From Nocardia cerradoensis NBRC 101014 (GTDB taxonomy: Bacteria; Actinomycetota; Actinomycetes; Mycobacteriales; Mycobacteriaceae): DNA of 64,000 nucleotides. Within the stretch, counting starts at the first letter, position 1, and every line of letters starts with the position of its first letter. This document shows positions 35,842-46,202 of this stretch, piece after piece. The notes beneath the pieces were generated by a model that worked only from the letters and a program-made list of their open reading frames with translations, did not search any database and had not been told where the DNA came from. The stretch spans positions 1 through 64,000 of the forward strand of contig NZ_BAFW01000245.1 in NCBI RefSeq assembly GCF_000308535.1. The letters are read 5' to 3'. The translations under genes were made by a program, and so were the position numbers.

Positions 35842-36989
35842 GATTGGTACCCCAATCGCTTGGCCGCAAGGCTGGTCAGGATTTCGTTGGTGCCGCCACC
35901 GATGCCGAGGATGCGCACATCGCGGTAGTGCCGCTCCACCTCGGATTCGCGCATGTAACCCAGGCCGCCGAACAACTGAACCGCTTGGTGGGCAACCCAT
36001 TCCGCGGTCTCCACGGCGGTGTTCTTGGCGAAGCACACCTCGGCGATCAGATCGGTTTCCCCGTCGGCCGCGCGTTCGGCCACGTGCCGGGTGTACACGC
36101 GGGCGACGTCGATGCGGCGAGCCATTTCCGACAGCGTGTTCTGCACCGCCTGCCGGCTGATGAGCGGGCGGCCGAAGGTCTCGCGGTCGCGGCACCACCG
36201 CAGGGTCAGATCCAGGCAGCGCTGCGCATGCCCGTAGGCCTGCACCGCCAGCCCCACCCGCTCGCTCACGAAAGCCTGTGCGATCTGGGCGAATCCGGAG
36301 TTCTCGGCGCCCACCAGATTCGACACCGGCACCCGCACGTCGACATAGGACAGTTCGGCGGTATCGGAGGCCAGCCAGCCCATCTTCTCCAGTTTGCGGC
36401 TGACCGTGAATCCCGGCCGGTCCTTCTCGACCAGCAGCAGCGAGACACCGGAAGCGCCGGGACCGCCGGTGCGCACGGCGGTCACCACGTAATCGGCGCG
36501 CACCCCGGAGGTGATGAAGGTCTTCGATCCGTTGACCACGTAGTCGTCGCCGTCGCGCACGGCGCTGGTGGTGAGGTGGCCGACGTCGGAGCCGCCGCCG
36601 GGTTCGGTGATGGCCAGTGAGCCGATCTTCTCTCCCGCCAGGGTGGGCTTCACCCAGCGTTCGATCAGTTCGGTGTTGCCGGACGCGGCCATGTGCGGCA
36701 CCGCGATACCGCAGGTGAACAGGGAGGCGAAGAGTCCGCCCGAGCAGCCGGCGTAGTGCATCTCCTCGGCCACGATGGCGGCGTCGATCCCGTCCCCGCC
36801 CGCACCGCCGACCGCCTCCGGGAACTGGATGCCGAGCAGCCCGAGCGCACCGGCCTTCTTGTGCAGTTCCCGGGGAATCTCACCGGCGCGCTCCCATTCG
36901 TCCAGATAGGGCAGCACCTCGCGCTCGGCGAAACCGCGGACAGTAGTGCGTAATTCACGCCGCTCGGGCGTCTGCCAGACACTGCTCAC
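35838..36989 (-). CDS. Acyl-CoA dehydrogenase (FadE13-like)
   Basis: This 383-residue enzyme, second dehydrogenase of the operon, has LAITEPGGGSDVGHLTTSAVRDGDDYVVNGSKTFITSGV-type active-site strands (about residues 125-165). It ends in HQAVQLFGGLGYMRESEVERHYRDVRILGIGGGTNEI, carrying the usual Glu/Arg helix region. The start is GTG at 36989 in GTGA over the AtuA-like stop, and its own stop overlaps accD in TTGA, so three genes are chained by 4-base overlaps. It is similar in place to M. tuberculosis fadE13. Confidence 0.9.
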   Translation of the reverse strand: MSSVWQTPERRELRTTVRGFAEREVLPYLDEWERAGEIPRELHKKAGALGLLGIQFPEAVGGAGGDGIDAAIVAEEMHYAGCSGGLFASLFTCGIAVPHMAASGNTELIERWVKPTLAGEKIGSLAITEPGGGSDVGHLTTSAVRDGDDYVVNGSKTFITSGVRADYVVTAVRTGGPGASGVSLLLVEKDRPGFTVSRKLEKMGWLASDTAELSYVDVRVPVSNLVGAENSGFAQIAQAFVSERVGLAVQAYGHAQRCLDLTLRWCRDRETFGRPLISRQAVQNTLSEMARRIDVARVYTRHVAERAADGETDLIAEVCFAKNTAVETAEWVAHQAVQLFGGLGYMRESEVERHYRDVRILGIGGGTNEILTSLAAKRLGYQS

Positions 36990-38701
36990 GGTAGTAACTC
37001 CACGGGTATGTCGAGGTGGCGGGACCGCAGCCATTCGCCGAGTCCCTTGGCTTGCGGATCGAATCGGGCCTGATAGGCGACGCCGAGGCCGAGCAGGTCC
37101 TCGACGATGAAGTTGACCGCCCGCAGATTCGGCAGCACGTGCCTGGTGACGGTGAGCTTCGCGGTCTCCGGCAGCAGCGCCCGCAGCGTGTCGACGGTGA
37201 GGGTGTGCACGAGCCAGCGCCACTGGTCGTCGGTGCGCACCCAGACCCCGATATTGGCGTTTCCCCCCTTGTCGCCGCTGCGGGCCAGGGCGATGGAACC
37301 GAGTGGGAGACGGCGTGTTTCACCCGCCGGCAGGGGTTGCGGCAGCTCGGGTTCGGGCACCTCGTCCAGCTCCCGAGTCTGCGTGGGCGGGGCGATCGGC
37401 ACGCGCGTTCCGTCGGGAAGTACGGCGGTGTGCGCGACCTCGGCCGCGTCGACGTAGCCCGCGGTGTAGACGCCGTAGGGCGCACCGTTTCCGGGCGGCG
37501 TGGTCATGGTGAAGCCGGGATAGCTGGCCAGCGCCAATTCGACCGCGACACTGGAGAACGCGCGCCCCACCTTGTCGGGATCGGGGTCGCGGACCACGCA
37601 GCGCAGCAGGGCGCTGGCCTGTTCCTCGGTCTCGGCATCGGGACGGTCCAGCCGCGACAGCGACCAGTCGAGTTCGGCCGGGCGCACCGGCAGCCAGCTT
37701 TCCAGTTGCCGCTGCGCCAGTGCGGCTTTGGCCTCGATGTCGAGTCCGGTGAGGACGAAGGTCATCTCGTTGCGGAAGCCGCCCAGGGTGTTCAGCGAGA
37801 CCTTCCACCGCGGCGGCGGCGCCTCACCGGTCACGCCGCTGATCAGCACCCGGTCGTCACCGTCGGCGGCGAGCCGGATGCTGTCGAGGCGGGCGGTGAC
37901 ATCGGGTCCGGCGTAGCGCGCGCTCTGGATCTCGTACATCAGCTGCGCTTCGACGGTGTCGACGGTGACCGCGCCACCGGTGTTCGCGTGTTTGGTGATG
38001 ACGCTGCTGCCGTCGCGGCGGATCTCGGCGATCGGGAAGCCGGGACGGTCGAGATTCTCGATCTCGGTGAAGAACGCGAAGTTGCCGCCGGTGGCCTGGG
38101 TGCCGCATTCGATCACGTGCCCGGCGACCACCGCGCCCGCCAGTGCGTCGAAATCCTCTCGGGCCCAGCCGAAGTGGGCCGCCGCCGGTCCGACGACCAC
38201 GGAGGCGTCGGTGACCCGGCCGGAGACGACGATATCGGCGCCGGTGTTCAGCGCCTCGGCGATACCCCACGCGCCCAGGTAGGCGTTGGCGGTCAGCGGT
38301 GCGCCCAAGCCCAGTTCCTGGGCGCGCGGAAGCAGGTCGTCTCCGTCGATGTAGGCGATCTTCGGTGTGAGGCCGAGCTTGTCGGCCACCTCGGTGACCC
38401 GCTGCGCCAATCCCGCCGGATTGAGGCCGCCCGCGTTCGCGACGATGCGCACGCCGCGCTCGAGCGCCAGGCCGAGGCAGTCCTCGAGTTGCCGGACGAA
38501 GGTCTTGGCATAGCCGAGGGAAGGATCCTTCATCCGGTCGCGGCCGAGGATCAGCATGGTCAGTTCGGCGAGATAGTCACCGGTGAGCACGTCGAGTTGC
38601 CCGCCCTCGAGCATCTCGCGCATCGCGCTCAACCGGTCGCCGTAGAAGCCGGAACAGTTGCCGATCCGGAGGACCTCCGGGTCGGCGCCGAGACTCGTCA
38701 T
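36986..38701 (-). CDS. Acyclic terpene utilisation AtuA-like protein (DUF1446)
   Basis: This 571-residue protein has the DUF1446 fold region at residues 1-440 (RIGNCSGFYGDRLSAMREMLEGG, GGLNPAGLAQRVTEVA, SGRVTDASVVVGPAA, IECGTQATGGNF). A C-terminal domain of about 110 residues starts at LPLGSIALARSGDKGGNANIGV. AtuA is required for citronellol/geraniol growth in pseudomonads, but its reaction is not established. It is the first gene of the operon, with GAGGAGG upstream of ATG at 38701. M. tuberculosis Rv0976c occupies the same place. Confidence 0.87.
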   Translation of the reverse strand: MTSLGADPEVLRIGNCSGFYGDRLSAMREMLEGGQLDVLTGDYLAELTMLILGRDRMKDPSLGYAKTFVRQLEDCLGLALERGVRIVANAGGLNPAGLAQRVTEVADKLGLTPKIAYIDGDDLLPRAQELGLGAPLTANAYLGAWGIAEALNTGADIVVSGRVTDASVVVGPAAAHFGWAREDFDALAGAVVAGHVIECGTQATGGNFAFFTEIENLDRPGFPIAEIRRDGSSVITKHANTGGAVTVDTVEAQLMYEIQSARYAGPDVTARLDSIRLAADGDDRVLISGVTGEAPPPRWKVSLNTLGGFRNEMTFVLTGLDIEAKAALAQRQLESWLPVRPAELDWSLSRLDRPDAETEEQASALLRCVVRDPDPDKVGRAFSSVAVELALASYPGFTMTTPPGNGAPYGVYTAGYVDAAEVAHTAVLPDGTRVPIAPPTQTRELDEVPEPELPQPLPAGETRRLPLGSIALARSGDKGGNANIGVWVRTDDQWRWLVHTLTVDTLRALLPETAKLTVTRHVLPNLRAVNFIVEDLLGLGVAYQARFDPQAKGLGEWLRSRHLDIPVELLP

Positions 38702-38786
38702 CTGCGCGGCGCCTCCTCATGCGACGTGCCTGGCGCAGCGGCTGTGCTGCGTCGGGTTCCAGGTTCACATCGGGGGCAGAAAAAAT

Positions 38787-38802
38787 CAAGCCTGCGTGCT
38801 TG
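38787..38802. promoter_or_regulatory. Candidate operator at the head of the carboxylase operon
   Basis: CAAGC-N6-GCTTG, flanked by an A6 run, lies 86 bases upstream of the first operon gene. It is the clearest dyad in this 180-bp promoter region, so it is the natural candidate site for the TetR encoded at the operon end. Arms are only 5 bp. Confidence 0.4.
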
Positions 38803-38881
38803 TTAATTGCCGAAGGCGCAGGTAGGGACGATGGAACCGGCCGGTGTCCGGCGTCCGGGCGCCGCCGGGCAAGATGGCGGG

Positions 38882-39034
38882 GTGTCCAATTCCGTCATCG
38901 TCGCACTCCTGCTGGCCGTAGCCGGATTCCTGGTCGGCGGCGCCTTCACCATGTGGAAGAACTCGCGGGCGCTGTCGGTGATGCTGGGCGTCTGCGCGGT
39001 CCTCGCGGTCGTCGGCGCGGTCGCCTGGTGGTAG
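38882..39034 (+). CDS. 50-residue two-helix membrane peptide
   Basis: Starting from GTG at 38882 the peptide reads VSNSVIVALLLAVAGFLVGG, a short loop (AFTMWKNSRAL), then a second hydrophobic helix and a terminal TrpTrp. A longer in-frame start at 38807 adds a Pro/Gly-rich, unlikely N-terminus. There is no known family. It is divergent from the carboxylase operon and convergent with the cyclase, 16 bases apart. Confidence 0.45.
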   Translation: MSNSVIVALLLAVAGFLVGGAFTMWKNSRALSVMLGVCAVLAVVGAVAWW

Positions 39035-39050
39035 ACCGGCCGATCGCCGC

Positions 39051-40208
39051 CTAATCTCCGGCGAGGCGGAAGATCCGCATCCCCTCCGGAACGCCGTTGA
39101 GCGGGGCGGCGAACATACTGCGCCGATAGGGCTTGGCCGCGACCTCGAGTTCCTTCAGCGTGCTCGGCTCCAGCGCCTCGAGAGTGGTCTCCGAGATCAT
39201 CGTGTTGCCGTTGCCGCCGGCCTCCATCACCCGGGCGGCGATGGTGACGTCCACACCCAGCCAGTCGCCGCCGATCTCGCGCGGCGTCCCGGTGTGCAGA
39301 CCCGCCCGCATACGCGGCCGATATCCCGCCACCTCGACCCGGTCCAAATTCTTCTTCGCGGTCAGCACCGCACGCACCGCACTGTCCGGGGAGGCGAAGA
39401 CCGCCATCACCCCGTCGCCCATGCGCTTGACGACCTGACCGCCCCGATCGACGATCGGCGGTTCGATGGCTCGCGCCACCCGCCGCAACAACTCCAGCGT
39501 CGCCTCGTCACCGGCCGACAGCGACCACCGCGAGAACGCCACGAGGTCGGTGAAGACCACCGTGATCTCCGCACTGCCCTTCCCGCGGCCGACGCGCTCC
39601 AGCATGGCCTGCCAGACCTGCAGCGCGCCCAGGCCGAGCTCCTTGGCCGCGCTGGGATTGTCGCCCACGATCTTGTCGGCCGCGCGCGCCACCGCCCGCG
39701 CACCGCCGGGCCCGGTCAGCGACAGCGGGTCGCCGAACGCGGGATCGCCGGGCAGGCTCTCGCGCGCCTTGCGAATCACACCGATGACGTCGGCGCGCTG
39801 GTTGGCCGCGGCCATCAGCGAGGACAGCTGATCGGATCCGCGCCGGCCGAACGACCGCAGGCGAGATTCGGTCTCGTCGGCCGGCGTGAGCGGAATCACG
39901 ATCTCGACCTCCGGATCGAGCCCGGGGCCGACGCCGGATCCGGGCCGGTCGACCGGCGGCACGGGATCGGCTCGTGGCGTGTCGCCGGCCTCGGCCGCGG
40001 CGTTTCGACGATCTGCCTCGCCGTTTCGACGATTGTCCACACCGGAACCGGTCCCCCTTTTGCCCCGCCTACCGGCGGTGCCGTTGCGACGCGACCCCGA
40101 ACCGCCCGTGCGGTTTCGCGCATCTCCGGGACGGGCTGCGCGGGACGCGTTTTCGCCGTCGCCGGAAGGTCTTTCGCTCACATCCCGAGCGTAGCCAATG
40201 ATCGCCAC
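39051..40208 (-). CDS. Class III adenylate/guanylate cyclase domain protein
   Basis: This 385-residue protein has a low-complexity Arg/Gly/Asn N-terminus (to about residue 100). A helical segment follows, then a C-terminal cyclase domain from about residue 210. The first metal Asp is in VVFTDLVAFSRW. KRMGDGVMAVF carries the substrate-selecting Lys and the second metal Asp. GVDVTIAARVM holds the transition-state Arg. It probably makes cAMP; no membrane helix is present. GTG at 40208 was chosen for AGAGAGG 6 bases upstream; GTG at 40181 is an alternative 9 codons in. The trigger is unknown. Confidence 0.82.
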   Translation of the reverse strand: MAIIGYARDVSERPSGDGENASRAARPGDARNRTGGSGSRRNGTAGRRGKRGTGSGVDNRRNGEADRRNAAAEAGDTPRADPVPPVDRPGSGVGPGLDPEVEIVIPLTPADETESRLRSFGRRGSDQLSSLMAAANQRADVIGVIRKARESLPGDPAFGDPLSLTGPGGARAVARAADKIVGDNPSAAKELGLGALQVWQAMLERVGRGKGSAEITVVFTDLVAFSRWSLSAGDEATLELLRRVARAIEPPIVDRGGQVVKRMGDGVMAVFASPDSAVRAVLTAKKNLDRVEVAGYRPRMRAGLHTGTPREIGGDWLGVDVTIAARVMEAGGNGNTMISETTLEALEPSTLKELEVAAKPYRRSMFAAPLNGVPEGMRIFRLAGD

Positions 40209-40520
40209 CTGCCACCTCTCTATCGGACGGAGCGGGCACAGCGCTGGGTCCGCCGATGGATAACGTGTTGGTTGCCCGGCCGATGTTACCCACCGGCTCT
40301 TCCACGCGGAAGGTCCACCGGGGCTGTTAACGAAGGCTTTGCACACAGCACACCGGCCCGATGCACAGCGCGAAAAGGCTGCACATCGGGCCGGTGATCG
40401 TCACATTCGCCGGGCAGTGGCGGCTGTGACCGGGATAGCAGTCCCCCGACAGGACCGCCCTCCCGCTCCCGGGGTTCGCGAGGGTGAGCGCCCGGGAACG
40501 GGCAGGTATCAGGTTGTGGA
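40209..40520. other. 312-bp intergenic region with long inverted repeat and a possible Cys-rich mini-ORF
   Basis: No standard gene is seen. CACCGGCCCGATG (40351-40363) and CATCGGGCCGGTG (40384-40396) form a 13-bp stem with a 20-base loop, which may end the ABC-exporter transcript. Across it, on the minus strand, a GTG frame (40404 to 40327, 25 residues) reads VTITGPMCSLFALCIGPVCC followed by VQSLR, with four Cys. It has no convincing ribosome site and may be a by-product of the repeat. Confidence 0.4.
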
Positions 40521-41282
40521 TCAGGCGTCGCGGCGGTCGACCACGATCAGGGCGGCGCCGAAGACGACCGCCACGAAGACGATGAAGTAGACCAGTCCGC
40601 CCCACGGCCCCCAGTGCCAGTGCGCCCCGGAGGACGCGCCCTCCCCGAGGAACCGGTTGATGTTGGCGAAGGGCAGGAACGGCTGCACGCTGCGGCCGAA
40701 GCTGCCGAAGCTACCGAGCAGCGTCTCGATCAGCAAGGGCCACAACACGATCAGCGAGATCGCCGCGGCCGACTGCCGCACCAGGGCGCCGACACCGACC
40801 GACAAGATCACCGCCAGGAAGGCGTAGATCGCCAGCCCGTAGAGCGCACGCCAATCGGCGTCGGAGTTCAGGCTCATCTGCCGCCCCGCGTCGCCGGCCA
40901 GCGGTTTCGCGATGAGATAGGCCAGCAGACCCAGCACGAAGGTCAGCACCGCCGCGTAGGCGCCGGTCAGCAGGGCCTTGGTGGTGAGGACCAGGGATCG
41001 GTTCGGGGTCGCCTGGAAGGTGGTCCGGATGATGCCGAAGCGGTATTCGCTGGTCACGGTGAGGGCGGCCATGATCATCAGAACCATGACGCCGAAGCCG
41101 GAGACACCGACCATGGCGCCGGCCGTGGTCAGCGTCGTTTCGTTCTCGTGGCCCATGCTCGCCCGCGAGACGCCCGCGATCAGGGCGGCCAGGCCCAGGC
41201 CCAGCGCCACGACGATCGCCGAACACCACCACGGTGACCGAGTCGAGGTGAGTTTGATCCGCTCCGCGGCGACGATACCCAT
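40521..41282 (-). CDS. ABC transporter permease
   Basis: This 253-residue ABC-2-type permease has six hydrophobic segments, with a basic N-terminus (MGIVAAERIKLTSTRSPWW) typical of small-exporter permeases. The EYRFGIIRTTFQATPNR loop after the second helix is common in this family. Its ATG overlaps the ATPase stop in TGATG, so the two are coupled and form a complete exporter (probably two copies of each). The cargo is unknown. Confidence 0.87.
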   Translation of the reverse strand: MGIVAAERIKLTSTRSPWWCSAIVVALGLGLAALIAGVSRASMGHENETTLTTAGAMVGVSGFGVMVLMIMAALTVTSEYRFGIIRTTFQATPNRSLVLTTKALLTGAYAAVLTFVLGLLAYLIAKPLAGDAGRQMSLNSDADWRALYGLAIYAFLAVILSVGVGALVRQSAAAISLIVLWPLLIETLLGSFGSFGRSVQPFLPFANINRFLGEGASSGAHWHWGPWGGLVYFIVFVAVVFGAALIVVDRRDA

Positions 41283-42247
41283 CAGAGCGCACCTCCCATC
41301 GCCTGCTCGACACCCTCACCGTGGTACTGCACCGCACCTCCGGTCATCCGCATGAACGCCTCCTCGAGCGAAGCCTGTTGCGGCGCAAGCTCATACAGGG
41401 TGATGCTGTTCGCGCCCGCCAATTTGCCGATGGCGTCGCTGGTTTCCCCGATCACCACCAGCGCGGGGGCCGTGTCGGCCGGTCCTTCCCGGTCGGCCGC
41501 GCTGCCGTCCTCGCGCACGGTCATCCCGTTGGAGGTGAGCAGGCTGCGCAGCTCGTCCAGCTGCGGACTGCGCACCCGCACGGTCGATTCCGACGATTTC
41601 GCGATGAAGTCCTTGGTGTCGGTGTCGGCGATCAGCCTGCCGCGCCCGATCACGACCAGATGGTCGGCGGTCTGCGCCATTTCCGACAGCAGATGGCTCG
41701 ACACCAGCACGGTGCGTCCCTCGGCGGCCAGCCGCTGCATGAACCGCCGGATCCACAGAATGCCCTCGGGGTCCAGTCCGTTGACCGGTTCGTCGAACAG
41801 CAGCACCGGCGGATCGCCGAGCAGCGCCCCGGCCAAGCCGAGCCGCTGCGACATGCCGAGCGAGAATCCGCCGGCCTTCTTGTCGGCGACCTCGGTCAGG
41901 CCCACCAGCCGCAGCACCTCTTCCACCCGGCCGGCCGGAATGTCGTTGGCGGCGGCCATCCAGCGCAGATGGGAGCGAGCCGACCGGTTCGGATGGACCC
42001 ACTTGGCATCGAGCAGGGCACCGACCGCGCGCAGCGGATGATCCAGCTCGCGGTAGCGCTTGCCCTGGATGACCGCCGTCCCGGCCGTGGGCTGATCCAG
42101 GCCGAGGATCATCCGCATGGTGGTCGACTTACCGGCGCCGTTCGGGCCGAGGAACCCGGTCACCTTGCCAGGTGTGACCGTGAACGACAGGTTCTCGACG
42201 GCAACGGTCGCACCGAAGCGCTTGGTAAGACCTCTGCATTCGATCAT
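41282..42247 (-). CDS. ABC transporter ATP-binding protein
   Basis: This 321-residue ATPase has Walker A GPNGAGKS, signature FSLGMSQRLGLAGALLG, Walker B VLLFDEPVNGLDPEG and the H-loop SSHLLSEM. A C-terminal extension of about 100 residues is typical of lantibiotic/antibiotic-type exporters (DrrA/BcrA-like). ATG at 42247 begins MIECRGLTKRFG; the longer frame to 42505 has no family content. First gene of the two-gene exporter operon. Substrate is unknown. Confidence 0.9.
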   Translation of the reverse strand: MIECRGLTKRFGATVAVENLSFTVTPGKVTGFLGPNGAGKSTTMRMILGLDQPTAGTAVIQGKRYRELDHPLRAVGALLDAKWVHPNRSARSHLRWMAAANDIPAGRVEEVLRLVGLTEVADKKAGGFSLGMSQRLGLAGALLGDPPVLLFDEPVNGLDPEGILWIRRFMQRLAAEGRTVLVSSHLLSEMAQTADHLVVIGRGRLIADTDTKDFIAKSSESTVRVRSPQLDELRSLLTSNGMTVREDGSAADREGPADTAPALVVIGETSDAIGKLAGANSITLYELAPQQASLEEAFMRMTGGAVQYHGEGVEQAMGGAL

Positions 42248-42380
42248 GTGCACCAGTCTCCCCGAGAAAGCGGCACGCGACCATCGCTCACAGGTCGCGA
42301 GTCCGGTCATCCTCGAGGATGAGGGGACCCCTAGGGTCCCGGTGGGCTCACCCGGCCGCGACCTGGGGACATCCCCGTGT

Positions 42381-43391
<1,011 letters not shown>

Positions 43392-43395
<4 letters not shown>

Positions 43396-44486
43396 TGGTT
43401 ACCTCCTGATGATGATGCGGGAGTAGCGGTTTCGGCCGTGGCGAAACGGTGCGGGTCGGCGGCCTTCGCCTCGGCGAGGACGTCGTCTGCCAGCAGCGCC
43501 GCCACCGCGTCGACGGTGATCGGTACGCCGAGGATGCCGTTGCGGCCGTGCCCGGTGGCGGCGATCACCCGATCCGAGAGCCATCCGATCAGCGGCAGAT
43601 TGTCGGGGGTGCCGGGACGTCCGCCCGCGGCGGCCTCGGCCAGTTCGTATTCGCCGAGGGCGGGCCATACCGCGTCCGCGTCGGCGATCAGATCGCGGAC
43701 CCCGGCCACGGTCACGGTGGTGTCGAATCCGGCCTCGTACTGCGTGGCGCCCACCACCAGGCCGTCGGCGCGCGGGACCAGATAGACCGGCCGGCCGTGC
43801 ACTCGCGCGCGGATCACCGAGGACGGCGGCGGCGGGGTGCCCGGGCGCCGGCGCAACCGCAGGATCTCGCCCTTGACCGGCCGCACCGGCAGCTCCCACA
43901 GCCGGGCGCTGGCCGATCCCGCGGCCAGCACGATCCGGTCGTGGCCGAGTTCGTCCACAGCCGTCACGGGCGTGGGATCGATGTGCACACCGGCCTGTTC
44001 ACATCCGCGACGGAGGGCCGCGAGCAGCAGGCGATTGTCCACCGCCGGTTCGTCCACCGCCAGCAGACCGGCCCGGACGGTGCGCGAGAGCCCGGCCTCG
44101 GTCGCCCGGACCCCGGCCCGGTCGAGCACGCGCATCGCATATCCGTGGGTGCCGCAGAAGTCGGCGATCGTGCGCAGGTCGGCGGCATCGGCCGCGTCCA
44201 GTGCGAGGGTGAGGGTCTGCCGGGCCACGAAGACGTCCACCCCGGTGGCGTCCCGCAGCCGGGCGCCGAATTCCGGCCAGCGCCGCAGCGACGCCGCACC
44301 GAATTCGAGCAGGTCGTCCTCGCCGGGCCAGCCCTCCGAGAGCGGGGCGAGCATGCCGCCCGCGACCCAGGACGCGCCGGACCCCACACCGGGATCGAGA
44401 ATCGTCACCGACCAGCCCTGTTCGGCGGCCCGCCAGGCCACCGCCAGACCGATCACACCCCCACCCACGACGGCCAGACTTCGCAT
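43392..44486 (-). CDS. thiO: Glycine oxidase
   Basis: ThiO oxidises glycine to the imine used by ThiG. The 364-residue FAD protein starts with the dinucleotide motif [21 protein letters not shown]. It continues with the DAO-family substrate region GDLPLIGW-like ([25 protein letters not shown]). ATG at 44486 follows GGTGGAG. It is the first gene of thiO-thiS-thiG and divergent from thiE, with a 147-bp gap in which I see no TPP aptamer. Confidence 0.92.
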
Positions 44487-44633
44487 CACTCCACCTCGCT
44501 CGGGTCCCGGACTCGCACGGACCGCGCCGTGCACGGCCGACACCGGGAAATCGGCGTTCCCGCGCGGCCGCCATCGCTGCGGGAATGCCCTCTTGTTTCG
44601 CCTCTCCACGGTAGCGCGGCTACGGTCGAAGCC

Positions 44634-45338
44634 GTGCAACCGTCCCAACCGCAACGCCCGATGGCACCGCGCGAACGCCTGGCCTCGGCCCGGCTCTACC
44701 TGTGCACCGACGCCCGGCGCGATACCGGTGATCTGGCCGCATTCGCCGAGGCGGCGCTCTCCGGTGGTGTCGACATCATCCAGCTGCGCGACAAGGGTTC
44801 GGCCGGCGAGGCGAAGTTCGGGCCGCTCGAGGCCGGCGCCGAACTCGGCGCGCTGGCCGAACTGAAGGCCGCTGCCCGCCGCCACGGCGCGCTCGTCGCG
44901 GTCAACGATCGCGCCGACATCGCGCTGGCGGCCGGCGCCGATGTGCTGCATCTGGGCCAGGGCGACCTGCCGCCCTGGTACGCCCGCCGGATCCTCGGGC
45001 CGGATGTGGTGATCGGCCGATCCACCCACAATCGCAACCAGGCCGGGCTCGCGGTCGTCGACGAGCACATCGATTACTTCTGCACCGGGCCGGTGTGGAA
45101 TACGCCGACCAAACCGGGCCGCACCGCGGCGGGTATCGAGTTGGTGCGCTCGACCGCGGAATCGCATCCGACCCGGCCGTGGTTCGCGATCGGCGGGATC
45201 GACCGCGACCGCCTGCCGGAGGTGCTCGCGGCCGGCGCCGACCGGGTGGTCGTGGTGCGTGCCATCACCGCGGCGCGCGACCCTCAGGCCGCCGCCCGCG
45301 AACTCAAACAGCGGTTGCTGGAGAACGCGGCGAACTGA
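44634..45338 (+). CDS. thiE: Thiamine-phosphate synthase
   Basis: ThiE joins HMP-diphosphate and thiazole phosphate. The 234-residue TIM barrel contains [82 protein letters not shown] and FAIGGID. The start is GTG at 44634; ATG at 44661 is a possible later start, as the family sequence begins near RLASARLY. It is divergent from thiO, the same arrangement as in M. tuberculosis. Confidence 0.93.
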   Translation: MQPSQPQRPMAPRERLASARLYLCTDARRDTGDLAAFAEAALSGGVDIIQLRDKGSAGEAKFGPLEAGAELGALAELKAAARRHGALVAVNDRADIALAAGADVLHLGQGDLPPWYARRILGPDVVIGRSTHNRNQAGLAVVDEHIDYFCTGPVWNTPTKPGRTAAGIELVRSTAESHPTRPWFAIGGIDRDRLPEVLAAGADRVVVVRAITAARDPQAAARELKQRLLENAAN

Positions 45339-45385
45339 TCCACAGCCGTACACATGGGGAGGACACGGCTATTCACATACGGCGT

Positions 45386-46057
45386 TCAGTCCAGTACCTG
45401 GTCCAGGGTCAGCACCAGCGCTTCCTCGTACTGCGCGTCCCCACCGGACCCGTTCTCGCGCTGCGCGATCCGGGCGGTCGGCGCGGCGGCATCGTGCGTG
45501 TCGAGCCACAAAAAGCCGCGATCGGCGAGGTCGATCGTGCGCGGCAGCACCGCCGCGATGGCGGCCGCCTCGGCGAGGCCGTCCAATTCGAGCCGGGCCG
45601 CGGCCGCGCGCAGCCCGGGCCACGCGACGGCGAATCCGGGATGCAGCGGCCGGGCGTCGACCTCCTCCTCGGGGACCCACGCCAGCTCGGCGCTTTCGCG
45701 ATTCGCGGTGGTCGCCAAGGTTTCCGACACATCGGCCACCACGGTGGTATAGGTCCAGCCGGAGTCCGCGGTACTCGTCACCCGGCTGCCGCGCACCCGG
45801 ACCGCCTCCGGATCGATTCCGGCTTCTTCCTGCGCCTCACGGACCGCAGCGTGCACGCTGGTCTCATGACTGTCGCGCGCACCACCGGGCAGCGCCCACG
45901 TTCCGCCCTGATGGCTCCACGGCGCCCGGTGTTGCAGCAGCACCAATGCGCCGCCGCCCTGCCGGGGTGCCCGCAGCAGCAGTCCGGCAGCCCCGAACAG
46001 GCCCCACTGCCGCGTCCCATCGGGGCTTTCCAAGAAGCCGTCTCCGTCACCGCGCAT
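45386..46057 (-). CDS. Nudix hydrolase (MutT3 position)
   Basis: This 223-residue protein has a complete Nudix box at residues 58-81 (GGARDSHETSVHAAVREAQEEAG), with all conserved Gly, Glu and Arg. The preceding WSHQGGTWALPGG is typical of nucleotide-cleaning MutT-like enzymes. It lies between thiE and glnX, where M. tuberculosis has mutT3. The C-terminal 70 residues are Ala-rich. It probably hydrolyses an oxidised nucleotide, but the substrate is not shown. ATG is at 46057. Confidence 0.86.
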   Translation of the reverse strand: MRGDGDGFLESPDGTRQWGLFGAAGLLLRAPRQGGGALVLLQHRAPWSHQGGTWALPGGARDSHETSVHAAVREAQEEAGIDPEAVRVRGSRVTSTADSGWTYTTVVADVSETLATTANRESAELAWVPEEEVDARPLHPGFAVAWPGLRAAAARLELDGLAEAAAIAAVLPRTIDLADRGFLWLDTHDAAAPTARIAQRENGSGGDAQYEEALVLTLDQVLD

Positions 46058-46202
46058 GCTCCGCCTCGTCCCGATCCACGCCGGCGTCCTGACCGCCGGC
46101 CTCCGGTACCGCCGTCGTGACCGACACATATCGGGCGGTACCGGTACGACCACAATAAGCTCAGTCCGCACAATGCAACCCGCTGAACGAACGGAGGTGG
46201 GC

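Noticed and set aside
44487-44633. Possible TPP riboswitch between divergent thiO and thiE
   Set aside because: Neither strand contains the GCTGAGA core or the CTGA...GGTAATGCC segment seen before thiC.
43449-45338. Long plus-strand frame of 629 codons antisense to thiO and continuing into thiE
   Set aside because: Only the last 235 codons have family content (ThiE). The rest is the high-GC shadow of thiO.
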